In this document: positions 26,337 through 34,374 of the stretch, in pieces | Layout: every line of letters begins with the position of its first letter | How positions within the stretch are numbered: position 1 is the stretch's first letter | Assembly: GCF_009909145.1 (NCBI RefSeq) | Contig: NZ_JAAAPJ010000013.1 | Span: 1 to 64,000 of the forward strand | Direction: 5' to 3' | DNA: 64,000 nucleotides | From: Corallococcus silvisoli | GTDB lineage: Bacteria; Myxococcota; Myxococcia; Myxococcales; Myxococcaceae | Notes under the pieces: model-generated | What the model was told of the DNA's origin: nothing | What the model saw: the letters and a program-made list of their open reading frames with translations, nothing else | Database searches by the model: none | Made by a program: the position numbers and the translations under genes

Positions 26337-28595
26337 TTGATTTCGCAAATCATTCTCAATATTCCCACCCTGCCCCGAAGCCGCGCGCGTCGCCTCGTCC
26401 CGGGGGCGCTGCTTGGCGCCTCGTTCACCGTCCTCGCTTCCCCTGCGCTGGCACAGGAGCCCGCCGCGCCGTCGGAGTCCCCGCCCGCCCCGGTCCAGGC
26501 GTCGCCCGTGGAGGTCCCGGCTCCCGCCCCGGTGGCCTCGGAGCCGGAGGAGTCCTTCACGCTGCCCGCGGTGAACGTGGAGGCGGAGCGCGAGCGGGCC
26601 AACGGCCCGGTGAAGGGCTACACCGCGCGCCGCAGCGCCAGCGGCACGAAGACGGACACCGCGCTGGGTGAGACGCCGCAGTCGGTGTCGGTGGTGGGCC
26701 GGGCGCAGATGGATGCGCAGCAGGCGCAGTCCGTGGTGGAGGCCACGCGCTACACGCCGGGCGTGCGCTCGGAGACCTTCGGCGCGGATCCGCGCAACGA
26801 CTGGTTCCTGGTGCGCGGCTTCACGGCGCAGGAGGGCGGCTACTTCCTGGACGGGCTCCAGCTGTACTCCAGCAGCTTCGCCACCTGGCGCCTCGAGCCC
26901 TTCGGCCTGGAGCGCGTGGAGGCCGTGCGCGGCCCCGCCTCCGTGCTCTACGGCGGCACGTCGCCGGGCGGCCTGCTCAACATGGTGGGCAAGCGTCCGC
27001 CCACGGACGGGCCGGTGCGGCACGTGGAGGTGGGCGGCAACTCGTTCGCCAACGGCTACGCGGCGGTGGACCTGGGCGGCGCCATCGACGACGGCAACCA
27101 CTGGCGCTACCGGGTGACGGCGCTGGCGCGCGGCGGCGGCACGCAGGTGGACGACACCGACAACAACCGGCTCTTCCTGGCGCCGGCCCTCACCTGGGCG
27201 CCCACGGAGCGCACGTCGCTCACGCTCCACGGCAGCGTCCTGGCGGACCGCACGCAGGGCCAGAACTTCCTGCCCTACGTGGGCACGGTGGTGGACGCGC
27301 CGTATGGCCGCATCCCCACCGACCTCTTCACCAGCGACAAGAGCCTGGACCACTTCCAGCGCGACCAGGCGTGGGCGGGCTACGAGTTCTCCCACCGCTT
27401 CGACGACACCTTCACCGTGCGGCAGAACCTGCGCTACGCCCACCTGAACCTGGACTTCCAGACGCTCTACGGCGTGGGCTACCAGGGCGACCCCGCGGAT
27501 GCGCTGCTGGCCCGGGGCAACTTCGTCACCCGGCCGAGCGCGAACCTCTTCACCGTGGACACGCAGGGCGAGGCCCGCTTCACCACCGGCCCCGTGCACC
27601 ACAAGGTGCTGGTCGGCGTGGACTTCAAGCACTACCGGCTGGACGACGACCAGGGCTACGAGGCGGGTGCGCCGCTGGACCTGTTGAACCCCGTGCGCGG
27701 CGACTACACGCCCACGACGGCGCGGTACGCGCAGAACCGCGCCACGCAGGACCAGCTGGGCGTCTACCTCCAGGACCAGCTGCGCTTCGGCGAGCGGCTG
27801 AACCTGGTGGTGAGCGGGCGCCATGACTGGGTGGGACTGGACGTCCAGAACACGCTGCTCCCCACGGCCAGCTACAACGGCAGCGAGGGCGCCTTCAGCG
27901 GACGCGCGGGGCTGCTCTACCGCTTCGACAACGGCATCGCGCCGTACGTCAGCGTCTCGAACTCGTTCACCCCGGTGGCGGGGACGAAGACGGACGGCTC
28001 GCTGTTCAAGCCGGAGACGGGCCAGCAGGTGGAGGCGGGCGTGAAGTTCCAGCCGGACACCCTGCCCGTGCTGGTGGGACTCTCCCTCTTCGAGCTGAAG
28101 CGCAAGAACTTCATCACCACGGACGGCGCCTTCAACCAGCTCCAGATTGGCGAGGTCCGCTCGCGCGGCCTCGAGGTGGAGGCCAACGCCACGCTGCTGC
28201 GCGGGCTGAGCCTCATCGGCTCCGCGTCGCTGTACTCGCTGGAGATCACCGAAGGGGCGGACTTCGAGCTCGGCAAGCGGCCGGTGGGCGTGCCGGAGGT
28301 GCTGGCGTCGCTGTGGCTGGACTACACGTTCCAGGACGGGGCGCTGCGCGGCTTCGGCGCGGCGGCGGGCGTGCGCGGCGTGGGGGCTTCGTTCGCGGAC
28401 CGGGACAACTTGTTGGAGGTGCCGGGCTTCACGCTGGTGGACGTGGGCGTGCACTACGAGCGCGGCCCGTGGCGCGCGGCCATCAACGCCGCCAACGTCG
28501 CGGACAAGACCTACGTGTCCTCGTGCAGCTCCGCGACTGCGTGCTTCTACGGCGAGCGCCGCAAGGCGTCCGCGACCGTCGGCTACACCTGGTAG
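26337..28595 (+). CDS. TonB-dependent siderophore receptor
   Basis: Outer-membrane beta-barrel importing an iron-siderophore with TonB energy; about 752 residues. The signal peptide has an RSRARR basic part, a hydrophobic core and S-P-A-L-A before cleavage. A Pro-rich linker and TonB-box region lead into the plug: TALGETPQSVSVVGRAQMD, FLVRGFTAQEGGYFLDGLQ and RGPASVLYGGTSPGGLLNMV, characteristic of the FhuA-like hydroxamate/siderophore group. It ends in an aromatic residue (SATVGYTW), as barrels do. The start is uncertain: no ATG occurs near the signal peptide; TTG 26337 gives a credible signal length, GTG 26268 a very long one. A Fur-box-like site overlaps the TTG region. It converges on the PepSY operon with a gap of 3 bases. 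Confidence 0.9.
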   Translation: MISQIILNIPTLPRSRARRLVPGALLGASFTVLASPALAQEPAAPSESPPAPVQASPVEVPAPAPVASEPEESFTLPAVNVEAERERANGPVKGYTARRSASGTKTDTALGETPQSVSVVGRAQMDAQQAQSVVEATRYTPGVRSETFGADPRNDWFLVRGFTAQEGGYFLDGLQLYSSSFATWRLEPFGLERVEAVRGPASVLYGGTSPGGLLNMVGKRPPTDGPVRHVEVGGNSFANGYAAVDLGGAIDDGNHWRYRVTALARGGGTQVDDTDNNRLFLAPALTWAPTERTSLTLHGSVLADRTQGQNFLPYVGTVVDAPYGRIPTDLFTSDKSLDHFQRDQAWAGYEFSHRFDDTFTVRQNLRYAHLNLDFQTLYGVGYQGDPADALLARGNFVTRPSANLFTVDTQGEARFTTGPVHHKVLVGVDFKHYRLDDDQGYEAGAPLDLLNPVRGDYTPTTARYAQNRATQDQLGVYLQDQLRFGERLNLVVSGRHDWVGLDVQNTLLPTASYNGSEGAFSGRAGLLYRFDNGIAPYVSVSNSFTPVAGTKTDGSLFKPETGQQVEAGVKFQPDTLPVLVGLSLFELKRKNFITTDGAFNQLQIGEVRSRGLEVEANATLLRGLSLIGSASLYSLEITEGADFELGKRPVGVPEVLASLWLDYTFQDGALRGFGAAAGVRGVGASFADRDNLLEVPGFTLVDVGVHYERGPWRAAINAANVADKTYVSSCSSATACFYGERRKASATVGYTW
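26345..26360 (+). promoter_or_regulatory. Fur-box-like operator at the TonB receptor start
   Basis: GCAAATCATTCTCAAT resembles half to two-thirds of the Fur consensus (GATAATGATAATCATTATC). The identical 16-base word occurs inverted at 30759-30774 before the PepSY operon. Both lie in locally A/T-rich sequence. Repression of the receptor under iron sufficiency is inferred. Confidence 0.7.
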
Positions 28596-28598
28596 CCG

Positions 28599-30155
28599 TC
28601 ACGCGCCGACGAAGGGCCCTTCCGGTGCATCTCCGCCTGGAAGGGCCTGCGCGTGCTTCCTTCCGCGCAGGCCCCACGCGAGGCCACCGCAGCCCAGGGC
28701 CAGCGCGCACAGCAACGCCTCCGCCAGGAACACGGGCGGCAGGCCCCGCGCCAGCGCCGTGAACAGGTTCACATCCCGCAGCGCCGCGTCCGCCACCACC
28801 ACCCCGCCGAACAGCGCCGCGGCCCCCGCGCACAGCGCGCTCCCCACTCGCCTCGAGGAGCCTCGCGGGACGAGCGCGACAACCACCGCGAGCACCCACG
28901 CGCCCAGGAACAGGCCGAACTCCCAGTCGCCCCGGCGCGCCAGCGTCCACGGCAGCGCGCGGTTCGCGGCGCAGTAGACCGCCGTTCCGAACACGAGCCC
29001 GGCGGACACGCCCACCGTCAACCGCTCCAGGACCCGATTGCCCAGGCGCGTGCGCAGCGGGTCGCGGCGCTCCAGCCAGACCAGGTTCCCCGTGACGAGC
29101 ACCGCGCACATCGCCAGCGCCAGCAGCGCATAGAGCGGCTTCGTCAGCGCCTCCGCGTACCGGCCCGCGTGCAGGTCGAAGAAGATCCGCTCGACGGTGA
29201 AGCCCGGCGTCCGGGACTCGACGCTCGACCCGAACGCCTCGCCGTTCACGCTGTCCACGTACGCGAAGTGGTCCGGCCCCAGCGGCGACAGCTGGAAGTA
29301 GACGCCAGCCCAGGCGCGCGCATCCCCGTACTCGTGAAGCTCCACGTAGCGGGGCGTCCCCTCCGCGCCGGGCACCGACGCCCGCGCGCGGGCCACCACC
29401 GCGTCCAGCGACAGCATGGGCGCCTCGCGCCCGGTGGCCTCCCGCACGGGCTGCGTGTAGCCGCGCAGCCGCGTCACCCGGTCCGCCTGCCCCCGGTACA
29501 CGGTGCTCCCGAAGCCCTGCGACGCCAGCCCCGCCAGACACAGCACCGCGCCCGACCACGCGAGCATCGCGGTGAACGGCAGCCCGAAGACGCCCAGCAC
29601 CTTGTGCGCATCCGACGCGGAGAAGCGCGGCTTCGCCGTGGGCCGGAAGCGCCACCACTGCGCCCGCAGGTCCTTCAGGTGGATCCACAGGCCGCTCACC
29701 AGCGCCACCAACAGCGCGACCGCCACCACCCCCGTGAACTCCATCCCCCAGGGCAGCCGGTAGAAGAAGTGCATCCAGTACAGCTCACTGGCCAGCCGGC
29801 TGCGCTCCACCAGCGCCGTCCCCGTGAGCGGGTCCAGCCACACCACGCGCATCCCCGCCGGCTCGAAGAGGTACGCGGTGATGAACCGCGTCTCCCCATG
29901 CGTGAGCAGCCCCACATGCGAACCTCGCGGCAGCGGCCCCTGCTCCCTCACCCGCGCGAGCATCGCGTCGAAGGACGGCGGTGACTCCGAAGGCGGCGCG
30001 ACGTGCAGCGCCGGCTCCTGCCAGACCTCCAGCTCCTCGCGGAACATCGCGAAGACGCCGCAGAAGAAGATGACGAACAGGAAGAGGCTGGCGACGACGC
30101 CCGCCCACGCATGCAGGTCGAACTGGATGCGGAACGTCCGAGCGGACAGCTTCAT
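28599..30155 (-). CDS. PepSY-associated transmembrane protein (siderophore-linked iron-reductase type)
   Basis: Inner-membrane protein of 518 residues, third gene of a Fur-controlled operon. Membrane helices are visible at the N-terminus (WAGVVASLFLFVIFFCGVFAMF, part), in the middle (VVAVALLVALVSGLWIHLKD; LGVFGLPFTAMLAWSGAVLCL) and in the C-terminal third. PepSY-type soluble segments lie between them, including the pattern HDHFAYVDSVNGEAF-like GPDHFAYVDSVNGEAF. Family members with this fold (PepSY_TM, PiuB-like) are found beside siderophore receptors and are thought to reduce ferric siderophores (inference). The start at 30155 overlaps the stop of the preceding gene (ATGA), so translation is coupled. 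Confidence 0.9.
   Translation of the reverse strand: MKLSARTFRIQFDLHAWAGVVASLFLFVIFFCGVFAMFREELEVWQEPALHVAPPSESPPSFDAMLARVREQGPLPRGSHVGLLTHGETRFITAYLFEPAGMRVVWLDPLTGTALVERSRLASELYWMHFFYRLPWGMEFTGVVAVALLVALVSGLWIHLKDLRAQWWRFRPTAKPRFSASDAHKVLGVFGLPFTAMLAWSGAVLCLAGLASQGFGSTVYRGQADRVTRLRGYTQPVREATGREAPMLSLDAVVARARASVPGAEGTPRYVELHEYGDARAWAGVYFQLSPLGPDHFAYVDSVNGEAFGSSVESRTPGFTVERIFFDLHAGRYAEALTKPLYALLALAMCAVLVTGNLVWLERRDPLRTRLGNRVLERLTVGVSAGLVFGTAVYCAANRALPWTLARRGDWEFGLFLGAWVLAVVVALVPRGSSRRVGSALCAGAAALFGGVVVADAALRDVNLFTALARGLPPVFLAEALLCALALGCGGLAWGLRGRKHAQALPGGDAPEGPFVGA
28615..28647 (+). terminator. Possible hairpin ending TonB receptor transcription inside the convergent gene
   Basis: A perfect 9-bp stem GGCCCTTCC / GGAAGGGCC with a 15-base loop lies 20 bases after the receptor stop, inside the 3' end of the opposite gene's coding region. 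No U-tract. It is a candidate because the two genes are only 3 bases apart. Confidence 0.35.
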
Positions 30156-30439
30156 GCCGGGCCCCGCAGGGCCAGCGCGACCGCCACCGGCACCACCACC
30201 GCCAGACACACGCCCCAGGCCACCCGGCCGCTCCTCGCCAGCGGCAACGTGCACGCGAGCAGCACCCACACCGGCAACACCCCATGGAAGCCCAGCGCGA
30301 ACGCCCAGGGCCCCGACACGGGCAGGAAGGCCATCACCGCCGCGCCCACCGCGAGCGCGGCCAGCGGCGCGCCCAGCACCGCCGCCAATGTCCGCGCGAC
30401 GGAGTGGTTCGCCGCCTTGTCCCCAGAACCCGCGCTCAT
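30152..30439 (-). CDS. Small membrane protein, DUF3649-like (iron-uptake operon)
   Basis: 95 residues, almost entirely hydrophobic, with about three membrane helices (ARTLAAVLGAPLAALAVG, FHGVLPVWVLLACTLPLAR, VAWGVCLAVVVPVAVALAL). It sits between two operon partners with ATGA overlaps on both sides, at 30436-30439 and 30152-30155, so it is translated with them. Small membrane proteins of the DUF3649 type are found in this place in other siderophore-receptor operons; my placement in that family is by position and pattern, not a confirmed match. A role in handling the ferric siderophore at the inner membrane is inferred. Confidence 0.75.
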   Translation of the reverse strand: MSAGSGDKAANHSVARTLAAVLGAPLAALAVGAAVMAFLPVSGPWAFALGFHGVLPVWVLLACTLPLARSGRVAWGVCLAVVVPVAVALALRGPA

Positions 30440-30723
30440 CGCCCCACGCCCAGCAGCACCAAGGGCAGGAGCCCCAGGCCCCCGCTCACCCACGCGACCG
30501 CCCGAGCCCGCGCCGGCCGGGGCGCCAGCACCAACACCAACACCGAAGCCGACGCCATCGCGAACACCGTCAACACCAGCAGCCCCGCCACCGGCCCGAA
30601 GCCGCTCACGCAGCACCCCAGCGACGCCAGCCCCGGCACCGCCGCGAGCCACCGCCCACCACCCCCACCGCCCAGCCACGACACCGCCGACACGCAGAAG
30701 GCCAGCGCGGCAAGACTCCACAT
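30436..30723 (-). CDS. Small membrane protein, possibly DUF3325-like (iron-uptake operon)
   Basis: 95 residues with about three hydrophobic helices (MWSLAALAFCVSAVSWL, WLAAVPGLASLGCCVSGFG, AGLLVLTVFAMASASVLVL) and a basic turn APRPARARA. It is the first gene after the Fur-box-like site, whose nearer edge lies 35 bases before the ATG. The longer upstream open frame is rejected because it would run through the operator. The order of two small membrane genes and a PepSY gene matches known iron operons that contain DUF3325 and DUF3649 genes; the family assignment is tentative. Translation of the next gene is coupled by an ATGA overlap. Confidence 0.7.
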   Translation of the reverse strand: MWSLAALAFCVSAVSWLGGGGGGRWLAAVPGLASLGCCVSGFGPVAGLLVLTVFAMASASVLVLVLAPRPARARAVAWVSGGLGLLPLVLLGVGR

Positions 30724-30758
30724 CGCGGACACCCGAGGGCCCCGTTCCCTGGCCCAGA

Positions 30759-30774
30759 ATTGAGAATGATTTGC
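30759..30774 (-). promoter_or_regulatory. Fur-box-like operator of the PepSY operon
   Basis: On the minus strand it reads GCAAATCATTCTCAAT, exactly the word found at 26345-26360. It lies 36-51 bases before the first operon ATG (30723), in A/T-rich sequence and in the correct place for a promoter. Iron-dependent repression by Fur is inferred from the shared sequence and the gene content. Confidence 0.75.
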
Positions 30775-30904
30775 ATCCTCATCAGAGCCTCCACCCCTGT
30801 CAAGGCAAGCGGATGGGGCCCGTGCTCCGGGTGTGGGCGCCCCGGCACGGACACGGCGGCCCTCTCTGGTTTTACAGGATGCCTGCGTCCTGCATGATGA
30901 CGGG

Positions 30905-31279
30905 ATGAACGAAGCCACGCCCCTGAAGGGAAGCTGTCACTGCGGTGCGACGAAGTTCGAGGTGGCGGCTCCGCCCCGGGAGCTCACCCGGTGCAACTGC
31001 ACGTTCTGCTCCAAGCGCGGCGTGCTCTGGGCCTACTACCCGCTGGAGCAGGTGACGTTCACCCGCCGCGAGCAGGTGGGCGTGTACGACCGCAACGCGC
31101 CGGTCGTCCACCACCACTGCCAGACGTGTGGCTGCGGCACGTGGTCGGACATCCCCGTCTGGGAGGACAACGCCGCCGTGCCCGGGAAGTTCAAGGTGGG
31201 CCTCAACGCGCGCCTGTTCGAGGACTTCAACCTGGACGCCGTGCGCGTCACGTTCGTGGACGGGCGCAACCTCTGGTGA
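30905..31279 (+). CDS. GFA family (glutathione-dependent formaldehyde-activating enzyme-like) protein
   Basis: 124 residues, cytoplasmic, zinc-binding. The family's Cys signatures are intact: GSCHCGATKFEV, TRCNCTFCSKRG and HHHCQTCGCGTWSD. These bind two zinc ions in the GFA/CENP-V fold; the original enzyme catalyses condensation of formaldehyde with glutathione, but most homologues have no tested activity. The start at 30905 is chosen since the conserved part begins ten residues later; no clear Shine-Dalgarno site is seen and upstream starts exist. It stands divergent from the iron operon and ends before a convergent SDR gene, with a 21-base gap. Confidence 0.88.
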   Translation: MNEATPLKGSCHCGATKFEVAAPPRELTRCNCTFCSKRGVLWAYYPLEQVTFTRREQVGVYDRNAPVVHHHCQTCGCGTWSDIPVWEDNAAVPGKFKVGLNARLFEDFNLDAVRVTFVDGRNLW

Positions 31280-31300
31280 CGTCCGCCCCCACGGGCCGCG

Positions 31301-32149
31301 CTACTTCGCGAAGTCGGTGGACAGCGACAGGTGCTTCCACCGCGCGTCCGCCGCCTTGAGCGCATCCAGCTTCTCCTCCGCCAGCCCGAACGCGTCGCTG
31401 CCCAGCACCAGGTGCAGCGGCGGGGACTCCAGCGCGGCCACCTGGAGCAGCACCTGGGCCGCGCGGTCCGGGTCTCCCGGCTCCTTCCCCGTCCGTGAGC
31501 GCAGGGCCTGCGCGACGGCGCCGACCGTGGGCGCGTACTCCGGCCGGAAGTCCGCGATGGTCATGGACGCCCCGGCCCAGTCCGTGCGGAAGCCGCCCGG
31601 CTCCAGCACCGTCACCTTCACGCCGAAGGGGGCCGTCTCCTTGGCCAACACCTCGGAGAAGCCCCCCACCGCCCACTTGGCGGCCTGATACGCGCCCAGC
31701 CCCGGCGTGGACAGGCGGCCTCCAATAGAGGAGACCTGGATGATGTGCCCGGAGCGCTGCTCGCGGAGCACCGGCAGCGCCGCGCGCGTCACGTTCATCA
31801 CCCCGAACAGGTTGGTGTCGAGTTGCGAGCGGAAGTCCTCGTCCGTCACCTGCTCGATGGGCGCGAGGCCGCCGTAGCCCGCGTTGTTCACCACCACGTC
31901 CAGGCGCCCGAACGCCTCCACCGCCGCCCTCACCGCCGCCCGCGCCTGCTCGGGGTTCGTCACGTCCAGGGCCACCGCGCGGACGCGGTCGCCGTAGCGC
32001 TCCACCAACGAGGACAGCTGCTCCGGCTTGCGCGCCGTGGCCACCAGCCGGTGCCCGGCCGCCAGCACGGCCTCCGCGAAGCTGCGTCCCAGACCTCGGG
32101 AGGAGCCGGTGATGAGCCAGACGCGGGAGCTTTCAGGGGACGCACTCAT
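31301..32149 (-). CDS. SDR family NAD(P)-dependent oxidoreductase
   Basis: 282 residues, classical SDR. Dinucleotide loop LITGSSRGLGRSFAEAVL, DVTNP acidic turn, VVVNNAGYGG, catalytic Ser in VSSIGGR and Y-x3-K in GAYQAAKWAV are all present, so it should be active. VLEPGGFRTDW after the active site is typical of the retinol-dehydrogenase-like group. The substrate cannot be told from sequence. It is divergent from a TetR gene with an imperfect palindrome between them (32165-32180), so regulation by that TetR protein is likely. Start at 32149 is the first Met before the nucleotide-binding fold. Confidence 0.92.
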   Translation of the reverse strand: MSASPESSRVWLITGSSRGLGRSFAEAVLAAGHRLVATARKPEQLSSLVERYGDRVRAVALDVTNPEQARAAVRAAVEAFGRLDVVVNNAGYGGLAPIEQVTDEDFRSQLDTNLFGVMNVTRAALPVLREQRSGHIIQVSSIGGRLSTPGLGAYQAAKWAVGGFSEVLAKETAPFGVKVTVLEPGGFRTDWAGASMTIADFRPEYAPTVGAVAQALRSRTGKEPGDPDRAAQVLLQVAALESPPLHLVLGSDAFGLAEEKLDALKAADARWKHLSLSTDFAK

Positions 32150-32164
32150 GGCGGGAATCCTTTC

Positions 32165-32180
32165 AACTAACTGGTTGGTT
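32165..32180. promoter_or_regulatory. Candidate TetR operator
   Basis: AACTAACTGGTTGGTT is an imperfect 16-base palindrome with 12 of 16 positions symmetric, of the AAC-x-AAC type often bound by TetR proteins. It lies 16 bases before the SDR ATG and 66 bases before the likely TetR ATG. A TATAAA box for the TetR gene lies at 32188-32193. Confidence 0.6.
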
Positions 32181-32245
32181 ACATGGATATAAAGGCCCTG
32201 TTCGCGGGGTGCAACCCGGAGTGGGCTGGGGCATGGTGGAAAGGT

Positions 32246-32833
32246 ATGGCTGGAGACGCCCAGAAGACCCGGCAGCGCTTGTTGGAGGCAGCCGCGGCGG
32301 AGTTCTCGGAGCAGGGCATCGCGGGCGCGCGCGTGGACCGCATCGCGGCGGCGGCGGGCTGCAACAAGGCGCTCATCTATTCCTACTTCGGCAGCAAGGA
32401 GCAGCTGTTCGACGCCGTGTTCGAAGCGCACGTGGCGGAGGTGGCGCGCGAGACGCCCATCGACGCGGCGGACCTGCCCGCCTACGTGGGGCGGCTGTTC
32501 GACGGCTTCCAGGCCCGGCCGCAGGTGCTGCGCCTGGCCACGTGGTACGAGTTGGAGCACGGCCCCACCGTGGACATCCCGGAGGCGGTCGCGCGCAGCA
32601 ACCAGCACAAGGTGGCCGCCATCGCGAAGGCCCAGAAGGAGGGGCTGGTGTCGAAGCACTTCGCGGCGGACGAGCTGCTGGCGCTGGTGCTGGCGCTCGC
32701 CAAGACGTGGGCCTTCCCGCTGTCCTACTGCGCCACGGCCACCCCACCCACGCCCGCCGAGCTCCGCCGGCGCAGGCGCTCCGTCGTGGAGGCGGTGCGC
32801 CTGCTGGTGACTCCCGTCAGCGCCCCGCCTTGA
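32246..32833 (+). CDS. TetR/AcrR family transcriptional regulator
   Basis: 195 residues. The N-terminal helix-turn-helix reads KTRQRLLEAAAAEFSEQG, VDRIAAAAGCNKALIYSYFGSKEQLF, split here as VDRIAAAAGCNKALIYS and YFGSKEQLFDAVF. The C-terminal ligand domain is of the TetR type (FDGFQARPQVLRLATWY). The frame is open to ATG 32183, but a TATAAA at 32188-32193 lies inside that extension, so ATG 32246 is preferred; its Shine-Dalgarno site is poorly spaced. Probably represses the divergent SDR gene and itself. The ligand is unknown. Confidence 0.9.
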   Translation: MAGDAQKTRQRLLEAAAAEFSEQGIAGARVDRIAAAAGCNKALIYSYFGSKEQLFDAVFEAHVAEVARETPIDAADLPAYVGRLFDGFQARPQVLRLATWYELEHGPTVDIPEAVARSNQHKVAAIAKAQKEGLVSKHFAADELLALVLALAKTWAFPLSYCATATPPTPAELRRRRRSVVEAVRLLVTPVSAPP

Positions 32834-32870
32834 GGCCCCGCATGACCTTTCGCCTTCCCTCCAACGCGGG

Positions 32871-33878
32871 TCACCACTCTCTGGTAGGGAGGATCCGCCC
32901 CGGTTCACCGTCCGAGGGAGCACGCCGATACGCGCCGGGGCCCACGCCCCAGCGGCGCTTGAAGGCCTTGCTGAAGGCGGGCGCGCTTTCATAGCCGGCG
33001 CGCTCGGCGATGGCGTCCAGGCTGTCGGTGGATTCACGCAGCCAGCGCGCGGCGCGGATCATCCGCCAGTTGGCCAGGTAGTGCAGGGGCGTCTCGCCCA
33101 CCAGCGCGTGGAAGCGAGCCGCGAACCCGGAGCGCGACACGCCCACGGACCGAGCCAGCCGCTCCACCGTCCAGGGAGTGCCGGGCTGTTCGTGCATCAG
33201 CGAGAGCGCGCTCCCGATGGCGGGATCCGCCAGCGCCTTCCATCCCGCCTGCTTCGCGCCTCCCAGCGCGGTCTGCGCCCGCAGCGCGTGGACGAGCAGC
33301 ACGTCCGCCAGCCGGCCCAGCACCAGCGCGCTCCCGGCCCCCGGCGTCGCGGTCTCCGCGGTGATGAGCTGCACGGTGGCGGCGAGCGAGGGCGTCCCCT
33401 GCCCCTCCTGCGTGGACAGGCGGATGATGGAGGGGAAGGTCCGCAGCAGGGGATGCAGGGGATCCGCGCCGAACTGGAAGCAGCCGGTGATGAGCGTGGT
33501 GAGCGGCCCCGTGCCGCCCAACCGTGAAGCGGGCGCGCGCGGCGGCTGCGATGAAACGAAGTCGCTCGCGACGGGGTTGCGGCGGCTGCCGTCATCCAAC
33601 ACATGCGCGGGCGCGCGGGGCAGCAGCACCACGTCTCCAGCGGACAGGAACACCGGCTTCGCCTTGCCCTCCACCTGGAGGCGCAAGCCCCCGCGCGCCA
33701 CCACGTAGAAGGACGCGTTGGCCTTGCGAGGCAGGCGCAGCGCCCAGGGCGCGCCCAGCTCGAGGCGGCCGAAGAGCAGCGTCTTGAACCGCAGCGTCTC
33801 CAACACGTCGGAGACCACGTCTGTCTTTTCGTCCGGAGGCCTTGGACTCCAAGACAGTTCTTTTGGACGCGGTGACAT
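32871..33878 (-). CDS. AraC family regulator with cupin-type N-terminal domain
   Basis: 335 residues. The N-terminal part (about 20-200) is a cupin-like sensor (VVARGGLRLQVEGKAKPVFL, AGDVVLLPRAPAHVLDDG) of the AraC-binding/cupin_6 type. The C-terminal double helix-turn-helix is clear: WTVERLARSVGVSRSGFAAR, GETPLHYLANWRM and AERAGYESAPAFSKAFKRRW. It is divergent from the SnoaL/NmrA operon and probably controls it. A dyad overlaps its start codon (33864-33888). It converges on the TetR gene; the gap of 37 bases has no visible structure. The ligand is unknown. Confidence 0.92.
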   Translation of the reverse strand: MSPRPKELSWSPRPPDEKTDVVSDVLETLRFKTLLFGRLELGAPWALRLPRKANASFYVVARGGLRLQVEGKAKPVFLSAGDVVLLPRAPAHVLDDGSRRNPVASDFVSSQPPRAPASRLGGTGPLTTLITGCFQFGADPLHPLLRTFPSIIRLSTQEGQGTPSLAATVQLITAETATPGAGSALVLGRLADVLLVHALRAQTALGGAKQAGWKALADPAIGSALSLMHEQPGTPWTVERLARSVGVSRSGFAARFHALVGETPLHYLANWRMIRAARWLRESTDSLDAIAERAGYESAPAFSKAFKRRWGVGPGAYRRAPSDGEPGRILPTREW

Positions 33879-33888
33879 GGAGCGTCCA
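33864..33888. promoter_or_regulatory. Dyad overlapping the AraC gene start
   Basis: A perfect 7-bp inverted repeat TGGACGC / GCGTCCA with an 11-base spacer spans the start codon (33876-33878) of the AraC gene and lies 49 bases before the divergent gene. It is placed for autoregulation or control of both genes. Confidence 0.45.
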
Positions 33889-33936
33889 TAACGGGCGGCC
33901 TATTCCTGGTCCATCACCTCTTGCTGGAGGCCGCAC

Positions 33937-34374
33937 ATGGACCGCACCACCCCCTCCCCGGACCTGGCCCGGCTGATGGACGCGCACCTCGCGCTCATCG
34001 CCACGGACGTCGAGCGCTGGCTGACCCTGTTCGCCGAGGACGCCGTCGTCGAGTTCCCCTACGCCCCCTCGCTCGGCGGGCCGGCGCGGCTGGAAGGACT
34101 CCAGGCCATCCGCGCCTACTTCGCGCCCATCACGAAGCACTTCCAGAACCTCACCTTCACGAACGCCCAGCGCTACCCGGGCGAGGAGCCGACGACGGGC
34201 TGGCTGGAGGTGCACGGCACCGCGACGCTGCAACCTGGAGACATCCCCTATGAACAGGACTACGTGATGCGCCTCCAGGTGCGCGAGGGCCGCATCGTGC
34301 ACTACCGCGAATACTGGAACCCGCTGGCCGCGCCCCGGGGCACCTTCGAGCGCTTCACCCGGGAGCGCGCATGA
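33937..34374 (+). CDS. SnoaL-like (NTF2 fold) polyketide-cyclase-type protein
   Basis: 145 residues with the NTF2-like cone fold: an N-terminal helix with LARLMDAHLALIATDVERW, then LFAEDAVVEFPYAPSLGGPA, FAPITKHFQNLTFTNAQRYP and a C-terminal strand VREGRIVHYREYWNP. Family members are small-molecule isomerases, cyclases or binding proteins; the reaction here is unknown. GGAGG lies 6 bases before the ATG. Its stop overlaps the next start (ATGA at 34371-34374), so it is translationally coupled to the NmrA-like gene. Divergent from the AraC gene. Confidence 0.85.
   Translation: MDRTTPSPDLARLMDAHLALIATDVERWLTLFAEDAVVEFPYAPSLGGPARLEGLQAIRAYFAPITKHFQNLTFTNAQRYPGEEPTTGWLEVHGTATLQPGDIPYEQDYVMRLQVREGRIVHYREYWNPLAAPRGTFERFTRERA

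Noticed and set aside
28313..28762. A 149-codon plus-strand frame past the receptor stop
   Set aside because: It shadows the receptor and the opposite PepSY gene and has no start signal or motif.
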